Assembly (NCBI GenBank): GCA_963924555.1
Contig: OZ004591.1
Location: 4,526,001 to 4,590,000 of the forward strand
Reading direction: 5' to 3'
Source: Crambe crambe
Lineage: Eukaryota; Porifera; Demospongiae; Poecilosclerida; Crambeidae
Length of the DNA stretch: 64,000 nt
The position numbers and the translations under genes were made by a program. Under the pieces are notes generated by a model. It had not been told where the DNA came from, did not search any database, and was given only the letters and a program-made list of their open reading frames with translations. Below are positions 1 through 12,665 of the stretch, piece after piece. Each line of letters begins with the position of its first letter. The first letter of the stretch is position 1.

Positions 1-318
1 TTTCAATCTGTCATAGGATTCAGTTATTTTGGAATCTGCCAAGTTCAGAAGCAAGGTACAAACATAGCAATTACTCTAAATTTTAAGCTTGACTTATAGT
101 AAGGCATGTGCCTAGCATGGGAAGGTTCAATGCAGTAATGAGCGTTCATTAATTTTCTATGGATAAATCTTGTTATAAGCTATATACAGCTGTAATTTGG
201 GTAGCCAAGAATTCAATATTATACATGTAGAGGTATGAGCAGCTGCTCCTCTGGCAGGTCAAAGGTCATAAGACTGTATATACTAATGACTCTTCCTTCT
301 CTTCTATCCTCCTGTTAG

Positions 319-638
319 GATCGATTTCCATGCTTGGTGTGGGTGGATAGTAAACGCCAGAATTTCATGCTACGCTGTGCACAACCACTTGCTGGCAAGG
401 CACAAAAGGTACTTACTTATTATGAAGAATCTGTGTTGAGGAGTACTCTATTGTGTCCTTTGTACTCTGCCCTTTATACTCTGACCTTTATACTTTGTCC
501 TTTACACTGCATTGTGTGCAGCATTCTCTGGAGGATGAGCAGCTGATTGAGGCGTGCTTGAATGCTGGACCACCTGATGGTCACATGGTCATATTCGACG
601 CCAGATCAATAGTAGCTGCCGCAGGAAACATGCTCAAG
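319..638 (+). CDS. Myotubularin exons 319-408 and 522-638 (entry into phosphatase domain)
   Basis: The exon at 319-408 is preceded by a TTAG acceptor, ends AAAG before GTACTT and reads [20 protein letters not shown] in frame. The exon at 522-638 follows TGTGCAG, ends AAG before GTACGT and reads [14 protein letters not shown] followed by [14 protein letters not shown]. Both are multiples of three (90 and 117 nt). The W-x-D-x-K-x-x-x-L-R and IDAR-like stretches match the region just upstream of the catalytic loop in myotubularins. The ATG-initiated open frames that overlap them are incidental. Confidence 0.82.
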
Positions 639-3600
639 GTACGTTTAAGTAAGTAGGAAGTGTATTGCTTCAACGTCTTCCCTCTATAATTGACAGTCCC
701 TCTTCAAGTTCCATTGCTGCAGAGTACAGCAGATGAAAGTCTAACTTGATCATTCGCTATATCCACTCTTAACTTTCTTAATTCTTGACCAAAATTAATT
801 CCACATTTAAAGCACCAGCAGAAAGCTGATCATTCACTCTGTGAGCTGGTTTTGCAATTTGAAAGTTCTGTGTACATGTATGTAACATGTATGTAAGTAG
901 CAGTTATAATGAATGATCAAAGGGATCAAGTGACTGGAGGTAAATTGGTGTGAACCGTAATAGGTGAAATTTTTCACTAGTGTTTATGTATAACACATTG
1001 TCATTGAAGCATACACAAAGCTCTGGGATATTTCCATGATTACATCATTGTAACTACATCGTCATTATAGGGTAAAGGGACGGAGAATGTGACCCACTAC
1101 CCACGGGCGAAACTGACTCATCTGGACATTCCCAACATCCATGCAGTGAGGGAGAGTTACGACAGCCTCCGCGCACTCTGTCTCTCCAACGAGAGCAGCA
1201 AGTGGTACTCCTCCCTGGAGAACACTGGCTGGCTCAACTACCTCAGTCTCATCATTAAGGTCAGTCAGTATAAAGGTCACACACAGGGTTTAGTAAAAAA
1301 TTTGTCAGGGTTTATTCCAGGGAGGGGCGAGAGGGGGCTTCTCCCCCCCCCCCCCCCCCCCCCCCCCCCGTTAGCTTTCCTTGTCATTAGTGTGATATGT
1401 CGGTGTATGAAGCCCTTACTGTACTTCCATTAGACACATGCATTATGTCTCTACTGTGCTATACCTAGTACAATCTTCATCAATAGGGTGCTGTCATGAT
1501 AGCTCGCTACATGAAGCTTCAGAGAGGCAATGTGTTGGTGCACTGCAGTGACGGGTGGGACCGCACCTCCCAGCTCACTAGTCTTGCTCAGATCATCATG
1601 GATCCTTACTACAGAACCATCACTGGATTCATGGTGAGCTAGCTGCTATGTGTGCAGTAGAATGTCCATATAATGGACACCCAGCCGTTTGTCCCTGTAG
1701 AGAGGTTGTCCTCTTTAAATTAGGAGGTTACGTATATTGTATACAAAGGTGCTTTTAGATTGTCCTTTATTTATGAGGTTTGTCCTCTTTCTGAGTATTG
1801 CTTCTCTCTGTAAAAACATTTCTATTTCTCTCTTTCATACTTTCTTTGAAGATGTAAGTGCTAACTTAACACTAGCTGTGCGTTTGTAGGTGCTAACTGG
1901 TGCTGGGTAGTTCACTAAGGCACACTTACAATAAGTACTGATTAACACTAAGACAGTAAGTCAGGCTTGCAGGTTGCTATGGAAATATAAAACTGTGGGA
2001 CATGCTCAAGTTCACCTTGGAACTTGGGGCTTGCTATGCACAGCAAAAAATCTACAACTTGTAACAGGTCTGGACTGCCCCACATACCAGTTATGACCAG
2101 TACACCAGTCTGTAACAGGTGGGTAAATCTACAAGTCTGTAACAGGTCTGTATTTTTGGACTGTATCAGACTTGCTACCCCACCAACTGCCTACAGATCA
2201 AAAATTAGTACTTCTGGTGCCTAGGGTTTACTGATTTTTGTTCTGTTACATACCTGTACAGAATGCTTACAAGTTGTAGATTTTTCGCTGTGCAGATAAT
2301 TAAGGAATCTGCAGGGTCCTGATGAGATAAACTGACATTCCAACATTTGACTGGACATTTTAACCTAATATTAATGCATTCCAGCCACTTTATGTATGGA
2401 CCAGTCATTTTATCCTGATAATTGAACATCGAACAATTTAGTCCTTTATCATCAACCCTGCATAATTATCGTATCCAATCTTAGATTCTTATAGAGAAGG
2501 AGTGGCTGGCATTTGGACACAAGTTTCAGCATCGACTGGGTCACCCGGACTATCCCAACGAGAGATCTCCAGTTTTCCTGCAGTTCTTGGACTGTGTGTA
2601 CCAGATGTTACGTCTCTTCCCTAAGTCTTTTGAGTTCAATTCGTCCTTCCTCCTGAGGATAGCAGATCACCTCAACACTGGATGGTAAGTCTGTCAACCA
2701 AGCTTTTAGTCCAGCCATAGAAGGCTGAAGTGCAGGCTTAATTGGGACTTCAAACTGGTGGAGTGTATGTGTAGACTTGACTTGGTAAAGGGAATTCAAA
2801 CTAACAGTCTAGACTGCATGCACTCTACAATCTTGGTAAAGGGATTTCAAGCCAAAAGGCTACTTTATTTGCTTGGTAAAGGGACTTCAAACTTTAAAAA
2901 TCATCACATACTTTCAATGTGGACTTGAAATCCAAATCATGTGGTACACTTTATTGCCATGTCCCATTATATTAATTCATCCCCAAAATGAGGACATCTG
3001 ACCTCTCTATACTGTTGAGAATGAATACTGAAACCTGTAATCAAAACATCTCTCTCTCTCTCTCTGCCATTCCAATAGTATCTATGTATATGTACCCTAT
3101 TAAGGCTAACCCACATCTATGAAAAATAGGCCTGAAACCTGTAGAAAACTTGGTAAGGAAATTCATAAGATACGCAAAGGCACGGCATGTTTCGGTGTTT
3201 CCTATTCAAAATCTCATGAAATATGCTGTGCCCTTGTGTATCCTACAAGAAATAGTGTTTCCTTCAAGTTTCTCTTGGAAATGCAAGGGAAATCTATTTA
3301 TATAATATAGTGACAGGTCATCAGGTTTGTGCATATAATTATGATACAACTAAACTTCTGAACTTCCAGGTTTGGTACGTTTTTGTGCAACTGTGACAAG
3401 GAGAGACATGGCCTGTCCCTCTATGCAAGAAGCCCCTCCCTCTGGGCCCACCTCCTGGCCGACAAAGAAGCTCTACTCAACCATGAATACACACTAAACA
3501 GACAGGTACGCCCACTTACGTAAATGCACCATGCTAAGCTAAGTTTAATCACACATACTTACACTTCTTTCTCATTTTAATTGATACATGTACTCAACAC

Positions 3601-6600
3601 AGTAATAAGTTGACTTACAAGCTAAAAAAACAAAAACAAAACATTTTGTTATACAAATGGAGGTTAGCTATATGCAAAAGGTACGTAGCACAGATTAAAA
3701 TTGATTGTGATTATTGCGAATTGTATGCAAATGTTGTCCCAAATTTTTTTTACTATACATAATTCCAGTATTAACTACATAATGAAAGCATGAATGTACT
3801 GTACCTTACACATAGCTTCTCTTACATTTCTTTTGATCACAAAGAACCAATGATACAATGACATATAAATAACCAAACTATTGAGTTACTTTGATTTGAG
3901 ATGCCCAATGTGATTTTCACTCGTCTTGAATGTTTGAGTAATACTCTTCAGCATATTGACATATGAAAGATGGTTCATCTCTTGTTCGTTGCTTGTACTT
4001 TTTAGCCACCAAAACATATACTATAAATGTTATCACTCCTATAGAAATGTTAGTGATATAAAAGCCAGACCCACAGCTCAAGGGGTAGCTAGTCTTCCAG
4101 GAGGTTGAAAATGGTATCACTATAGCAATACCAAGAATCTGTGCTAGTATTCTTAAGGAAAAGAGTAAACACCCCTTCATGGAGTAAGGACTTTGGGAAG
4201 CGATGAACTCAAATACTGCAATGTCAATAAGCATGTTATACAGTGCAGAAAGTACATGCTGAGAAATGAAGAAATACACATTTTGATATAAACGTGGCCT
4301 GTATGAGGTAGACTCATTGACAATATGTATTGTAAGATTCGAAGAAAACATGCATAACTGATTGCTGTTTCTTTCATGTACGACCACATCCATAGCAAGG
4401 GCACAAAGAAGAGATAGTATGATCAGAAGCAGCCCTACTCCTATCCTTTTCAGGATAGTCTTCAGCAACCCTGGAATGTGATATGTAATGAACGGACGAA
4501 GCAAAAAGAGGTAAAGAGGGAGAGAGACCACAACTAGCAGGGGAGACAACAAACCACTGCTGAGAAATAGGTAGTGAACAATTCCTTCGATTCGTATCAT
4601 ATGTCCTGAAGAATGGAAGGAAGTATTTCCAGGAGTCTTAAAAAATATATTATGGTGTAATGCAAATTGAGGAAGCATTGATTCTGATGCAAATTGTAGC
4701 ATGAATAATGGCACTATAGAAACCAGCACTTTCAAAATCCCAAGGAAAGCTTTGACGTCTTCGACCTGCTCTACAGTGAATGGTCCACCATATTTCTGTT
4801 TGCTGAGATCCAGTCTTGAAGGCCACTCATCCTCACAGTAGGTGAAGGCACTGCGACGAACAGGGATCTTGTGGTGCCAGGCAAACTTGATAACTCTGTA
4901 CACCAGTTTATAAGGATTGACTCTACCACTAGATTCTATAAAGAACCACCTTTGTCTGTGACGAACCACACACAGAGAGACAATAAGGAGGAATGAAATG
5001 ACACCACAAATTAATATACACAGAGAAAATCCAATGATCCTGAATGCATCCACATAGCTTACATGCCTAAAATCATAAAAGTAAAGACTCCATGGGACTC
5101 CTGTTACAAGAACACTTAGATAGTTAAGCCACACACACCAGTGCACAAAGAAAATAGAATCTTGAGTTGATGAGTCATGGAGCTGGTCCATGCCAAAGTT
5201 GATGCCGCTAGTAGTCAATACAATGGAACTTGTCATAAGCACACCCACACTTACAGAGAGAAGAATAATTATTGCTTTTTTCAGAAGATGGACACTTAGG
5301 AAATAATGAGATGTAAGAATGCTAGTAACTATGGTAAATACAATGAAATTAATCGAAAGTAAACCTTCAGCTACTATAGTGATATAAGAACTACATTGCA
5401 AAGTCTTGTAGCGACCAAATTTGATATCAGCAAGCAAACCAGCCATGGGTGAGATGAACATGACACCAAGGAAAAAAATTGCAGATACCAAAATGCCAAT
5501 AATTTCATAGTGTTTCAATCTTTGTAATAATATAATATATATCATCCTATCTTGATTCATTGGATTAAGTATGTTATAACCTACCAATGCTGAAAAAGTC
5601 AAAAAAAGTACCACTATAGCAGATTTTGACTTAATGCAGCCAATTTTAAAGCAGTTGTAGGTATGAGCTGACTTACGAACAGAGGTAGCAGCTGCAACGT
5701 GTAAGAGTGGGGACTGTTCATCGATTTGACCGTCCATTGCAATAGACATCAAAGCCAGTACGCTTGAGACTGTTGATCGAACTATCACAGTTTTAAAATG
5801 ATGGTTCTCTGGCTAGAAATAAACTGATGTAGTTATGTCAACCCATAATATATACAGCTAACTTCCAATTAAATAACACGATTAAAGCTTAAAAAAAAAC
5901 TTGTTTATGTTTGTGCCATGAATTCCATAGCTATAGTTAGCCGCTGTATATTATCAGTATCAGAGAGAGAGAGTGGTAGTTCTCTCATGTAGGGATGACA
6001 CAGATGCTGCATGTATAATAACAGATTAAAAAACTCGAAAATGAAATTTCAGTTCCCCCCACTTGGACTTAACGAAAGCCACAGTGAATGGTTCATTCTG
6101 CCTACTAGGATTCATCTGCATCCTCAACTTCCAAGTATAGCTGAATGTCTTGACTCGCCGATCATAATATTATTGGGCTGCTAAAGTTATCGTTATCCCA
6201 TGGAACTGGCCAGGAGAACTATACTTACTCTTTCATCTAATCCCTGCATGCACATAAAAGAATGTAAGTCCTGGATTTACATATAATACCATTAGCTAGA
6301 AATGTTCTGTGCATCCAGCTAACAATTGACCCTACAAATATGTTGCACTTAAGCTGTTAAGCTACAGTACCATTTCCTTCCATTCCTTCCTTCATCCCTA
6401 CCCTTGTTTCCTTACTTTTTTGAGCAATGGTCATCCCTACATTTTTCATTTTCATTTTCCCCCTCGCTCGTTACACTGTCCCACAATACACACACACACT
6501 AGGTGGTGTGCAATGCAATGCACAGTCACTATACACACACTGTAAGTGTGCACTGTATGCTTTCATTTTCAGTTCAGAGATAGTCGCCTTACTTCAGATA

Positions 6601-9600
6601 GAGCTGTTGTTAAATAACAAAAGTAGAAATTAAAAAACAAAAAACAAAAACAACTAGTGGTTTTAAAAACAAATAAACAACTTCTAGCTGCTCTTACCTT
6701 AAAAGGACATGTTACATGCAAAGTGAGAATCGCTGTGAAGATTAAGTGATCTCTCCAGATGGGCATTCTTCCCTTGAGGTGGATGCAGTTCCTTGGGGAA
6801 ATGTAAAAGCCATTATAATCTTTTGATGCACAAAGAATGGAACCGGAACAGCATTGTGATGAGAAGAAAAGCATTTCTACTAAGAGACGTAAGCTTGAGT
6901 ACAGGACTATAAAAAGTATGAAACAAGGTGCTGGCTATGTACTGCATTTGCTCTGCTCAACTGTCATAGGACACAAACCCTACATCGCTGCATGGACTGC
7001 ATTTGTGCTCTGCTAACTGTCATAGAATTGACATAAACAAGAGAAATAAATCCCTTACCAATCATCCAAATCCCCCAACTAACATTTACCTAACCACTTA
7101 AGCTAACATATATATATCTGTCCTTTATCAGGGATCAACAAGAGCAGTCACAGAGCTCGTAAAATTAAAGGAAAGGAGAGTGCAGTGATGCATTGCTGAG
7201 TAGTGTGGCCTTTTCTGAATAAGGTGCAACATCTTATCCATTTGAGTATAAAGCTGCTGTATGGTCTGAGTTAGCCTGCATCTTGCAGCACAGTAAAAAG
7301 GTAGTGCCGTAGCAACGCATGAAGAATGTTAGGATAGCAAATTCAGTGTCAGTGGCTAATTGAATTTCTTTCTTTCTTGCTCCACAATAAATGAGTGACC
7401 AGGAAATCTGGTGTGGATATAACATGACAGATATACTCATCTCTTAATTGCCTGGTGTTTATTAGTTCTTAGCCACCAAAACATACACAGTTTCGTATAC
7501 TAAAAGGTTATATCACCCCATGGCCCAATAGCAATGCTGGCTAGACTCACAGCTTAAGGGATATATATTATAATAAGTCTTATCAAGACACAATTCAAGT
7601 CCTCTCCAATTTAGTTCCCTAGCCACCTTACATCCTGGTATGGCTGCAATATACAAGAGTGCTGACTGTCCATCAATTTGATCATTCCTTATGGTAGTGC
7701 ATCATTAATAATAATCGTACTCAACAAAATTGTTGGGACAATAATTTAACTAGTTATGTGCTCATGGCACAGAAGGGCGAGCGAAGCAACACAGCTTGTT
7801 GTATGTCGTAATCTAGCCAGTTAATCTTTTTGTAACTTTAACCCCTCATGATCATCTCACTTATTATGTTAATCACACCTTACCGATTTGTGCTGTACAT
7901 GCTTGTATGATTGTAAGTAAATCTGAATGAATCAACACAGCTTACTTTTTGCAAATGTTGCGTTATGATATTTTGGAGTTGCATGCCCTCTTCTCGTAGA
8001 GTCTATAAGCCCTTGATACTACTAACCTAGCTTCTCTTTGTTCAGCAGACTCTGAATCTAATCTCTGCCTTTTTGTCCAGCCTTATTTCCCTGTCACTTT
8101 CAGATCTGCTCTTCTTTTTTCTCTATCTCTTTCATTTCTTCCAGACTTGGCATCCTCAGACTCTGCTTGCCATTTTATTCTTTCTCTTGACTGTCTTTGT
8201 TCTGCTGATTCAGCTTTCTTCTGGCTCTATCCTTTGGTCTAACCTTGCCCTTTATTGCTGCTCAGTTTGGAGCGTGCTTCACTTTCCATCATTAGCTAAA
8301 CATTAGGCATTTTGTGCATGCACAATATTTTACCCTCAGGGCTTGACATACCAATATATCGCCACTATCCAGTTTGTACACCATAGAGATACACCATAGA
8401 GAGGGGCTCGCTTCGGTCGTGACTAGGGAAATGCAAGCATTGTAGGATAAGCATGCATGCTCAGTTTACCCAAGGTCATCACAAAAAGATGTAATGTGAG
8501 AACATACATATGAAAGTATTTAAAACTGATTGTTTCAATATACTGTATTACAACTATATAATATTTTGATTTTGTATCACCCTGATGAAGGCTAGAGTAT
8601 TCTGGTCGAAACGTTGGTGGTTTGTTTCATAAGCTAATTTTATGAGAACTAATTCTATTGAACTATATAATAGTTAGACAACGAGACCAAGGGATCTACG
8701 GTCTATTTAGAAACCTGAGAGCCCTGGGCTGTAGCGTCCCAAGCACAGCGAGGGCGCTACTAAGGGCCCGAAGGTTTCTAAACAGACCATAGATCCCGTT
8801 GGTCGAGGTGTCTAACTTATTTAGACTATAGCCAATCACTGGAGTTGTTCAACTTACCTCAACACGCACTTGGAAACAATAACCATGGTTTTTAAATTGA
8901 ATCAGAGCGTACCTAGAAACAATAACCGTGGCCACTGCGATGCGTTGCTAGAATTGGACTAATTGGAATGACCGTCTTTACCGTCTTTACCTAGGGCAAG
9001 TGAATTCTAAGTGCCATAAGGCGTGATTCTAAGTGCCATAAGGCGTGATTCTAAGTGAATAGAATTCACCAAATGGACCAATGAGATTCCTTGATTGTGA
9101 CTAGCTATAGTCTAAAGCGAGATTTTGACTTAATGCAAACCAGCTGTAGGCATGAGCTGAGGTAGGTGCAACCTATAAGAGTGGTGACTGTTCATTGATG
9201 ACTTGACCGTCTGTTGCAATAGACACTATTGATGGTTCTCCTATCTGTAGTGGGATGGAAATGAATAACAGTAAACTGATGTAGTTATTCCAACCATTAT
9301 ATATACAGCTAACATTTTCACTTTTAGCTAATTAAATCACATGATTAAAAAATATATATCAGAGCTACAACTAGTTGCAGCGAGCGAGCTGACTCTCAGG
9401 TCATTGTAAATATATATATATTTATTATGTAGTTACTGAGCATGTCCCATAGAGAATAGTAGTATCACAACTAGGGTGATATTTTACCATATCGCGTAGT
9501 CATATTACGTCCCCCTGGGCAATCTTTGCATAATGATTTACTTCATAGCCATGATAATATATATAAGTGAAAAACTAGACTATACTTCCTTTTCAAGAGT

Positions 9601-12566
9601 TAAAAAGATAATTCTGCTGAACTCCTAGGGAAAAAAATCCAGTAGCTAAATTATACTATGGCAATGTGCAATTTGACAACAAGTAGTAAAAACATTTGAC
9701 AGCAAGTGAAGCAAGTACAGCTATACCTTTTAGATGTGCCTAAACTCCTTAGCTAGCTGCTGTAGTAAGTGGCAGTTCAGCCTGGCAGCGCGGTTGGTAA
9801 AGGGTCTGGCCCACGAGACTAGCTGCATACAGAGGAAGCTGTAATGCTAGCCACAAAGCACTTAGCGCTTACAATAGACACTTATAAGCCTAGTGTCTAC
9901 AATCAGAAACGAAATGCTGTAGAAATCAATTACAACTGTAACAAGTCAAGTTCACTCACCGAATAAACAAAACGAATCCAACGGCCTGAAGGCACCACGC
10001 ATGCTCAGTAGTTACATAATAAATTGATTATTACGTAGATACCTTGAAATATCACTCACTCTGATTGGCTGGTATTCTCACTCGTGCCTGTGGCACTCGT
10101 GTGAATACTAGCCAACAGACTCGTGATATTTCACGGTATCAATGTAATAATTGGCGAGCGAGCGAAGCGAGCGAAGCCCCACACTAATTGGTCAAAATGG
10201 AAAATTGCGATATTTATATGTTACACGTACGTCACTCAAAATGCGCATGCGCTTACGCATGCGCATGAAATAGCTACTAAGCAACGTCATAATAAGCAAT
10301 CATTTTCGTTAAGCTTGAAGTTGAAACACTATTGTAGCGAGTATTATGGAACCCAGAGAACCAGAAAACAAGCGAAGGAGGGCCCCAGAACACCCTCTAG
10401 AAACTGACCAGCAAAGAAGAGCGAGACCTCATGAAAGAAATGAAAGAGACAGAGCTAGAAGGAGAACAGAGTCAAAGGAACAGAGAAAAACAAGACTAGC
10501 AAAGAAATGCGACAGATAGAGCCAGGAGGAGGGAATGTACAGAGTCAGCAGAAGATAATGCTGAAAGAGCAGAGCAAATGAGAGCTAGAAGGAGAGCAGA
10601 GTCAGCAGAACACAGAGCTGCCAGATTACAGCATATGAGGGCTCATTATTTGAGAGACTGGCTACTGAGTCTGAACAGGAGTGGTAGCCTGGGTTCAGAG
10701 AAGACACTCTAATGCTAACTGGGAATGCACCAAGTCAGTTAACAACCTGAATAGCTAGATATCGAAAGTCACTGTTGGGGCTATATAATCATAAGTGAGG
10801 GAGGAGCACCACTGGCTGCTTGCTCGCCCAACTAATGCTATACGAGCATCTCTAGTCTATATATATCTAGGTCTACACTCCAAAATGCCCCAGGCATACG
10901 TATGGTACGGTATGTGTATAGTAAATAGCACCTGCCGGGTGCATAATGCGCATGCTCCAATAATTGTAATCAAGCTAAAGTCTATTCGCGTTCACCTCGA
11001 CCCAGGAAGTAGCTGTGGTGTAGTAAGCCTACGTAAGAACGCGTATTAATCCAATTAGCCACATAGTTATGGCTAGAAGTATGCGCGGGTAATTGGAGCC
11101 AAGCCACGTGTTATCAGTTTAGATCAAGTTATTTTCTCGTTTTTGCGTGACTTTCTCTCATGCCTGCCATGACTCTCCCTGGACTTCTGCCTTGTTCTTC
11201 TACTGGACAATCCCCAGAGAGGTAGGGTGGTTCAGCTGACATCTCAAGCCTGCTCCTTCCTTTCCTGATCCCAGCAACTCCTGGAGGGTTTAGCAATGAA
11301 TGTTCTGTATAAGCTAAACTGCCGGGAAGATTAGCAGTGATTCGAATATTGTAGTTAAACTTGAAAATGTGACTTCTCATTGATTCTATCGATCTAGTTA
11401 GCTAAAAGATTCTGTGATTCAGTTTTCTAGTTAGCTGAACTATTCTATAATTCATATTTCTTAGTTTTAACCAGCAGTTACTTGCGTAAGCTAGCTAACT
11501 TACTCGAGATTCAGTAGCACCTGGCAGCCATTGTTGTTGCTCTATCGCGCGCAATGCGCGCGCACTACATTCCTTGTGGTGAATGGCAGCTCCATACTTT
11601 GCTTATGGGACATACAGCTAACTTCTTACTGGTAAGGATTGAGTCTTTATAAAAAGTATCATCATAAATCTCGGATAATTAGCTAGCTGCTGGTGTTTGA
11701 AATTTTGAAATTGGTCAAGAATTGAGCAAGTTATCGCGGATATAAAAAGGTCGAGGTGAACGCGAATAGACTTTAGATTGTTTTCTACAGCTTTTTGTCA
11801 CAGAGGCACTAGGCTTATCATTGTAGGCACTTGGCTTATCTAAGTGCTTGTGGTAAGTATTTACAGCTGTCTAAAGCTAAAGTACATATAAACTAAACAG
11901 CTAAAGAGTTGTAGCACTAAAAAATACTTGCTTACTCGCTCACTGCCAACTGAATGTTGAACATTGCCCTAGTGCTATCTCTGTGAGGAACTCTAGCCAT
12001 AATTAGCCACTATAGCAATATGATGCAAGTTCCAAAATATTGAGAATGAAACTGAAATGTATCAATAATGTCAACATAGATTATTGCTGTACTACGTGGG
12101 AAGTACTTAGCTATGCAGTCAAATCATGAGGTTTATCATAATATTCTTTAACTGTACACTACATTATATGCACACTTAAATGTCCCGATATACACACTAC
12201 AGTGTACACTTTCAGTGCATCAATGTATGTAATTGAGAGCTTGTGGACAATACATAGCTATATGCAGATTATGAGGTTTATTATAATAATAATTATTGTA
12301 AACTAATCAAAACTATAATGATCAATTATTATTATAGAGTCTAGAGGAGTAATGGTTGGGGCTTCTTATTTAAACGTTTGACTTGTCATCCTTACATAAT
12401 GTTACTTATTAGCAACTTCCCCCCCCCCCCCCCCCCCCCCCCCCCTTAAAAAAATCAACTATATTTGCACTTTGTTCAATGATTTAGTAGTTGTCATAGT
12501 AATGAGTGTTAGTGGTGACCATACCAAGTAGGAAAAAAAAACCACCTTGAAACCCAGATTTGTTTA

Positions 12567-12665
<99 letters not shown>

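Noticed and set aside
1089..1433. Frame running past the myotubularin donor at 1260 into poly-proline
   Set aside because: The consensus GT donor and the conserved continuation at 1487 show that the exon ends at 1259.
4177..4404. Frame [16 protein letters not shown] and its repeats at 15886, 44032, 51856 and 60473
   Set aside because: It is an alternative frame on the same strand as the transporter genes and recurs only because the transporters are duplicated.
6427..6633. Short frame [20 protein letters not shown]
   Set aside because: It runs through a MITE arm and a CACACA repeat; no coding support.
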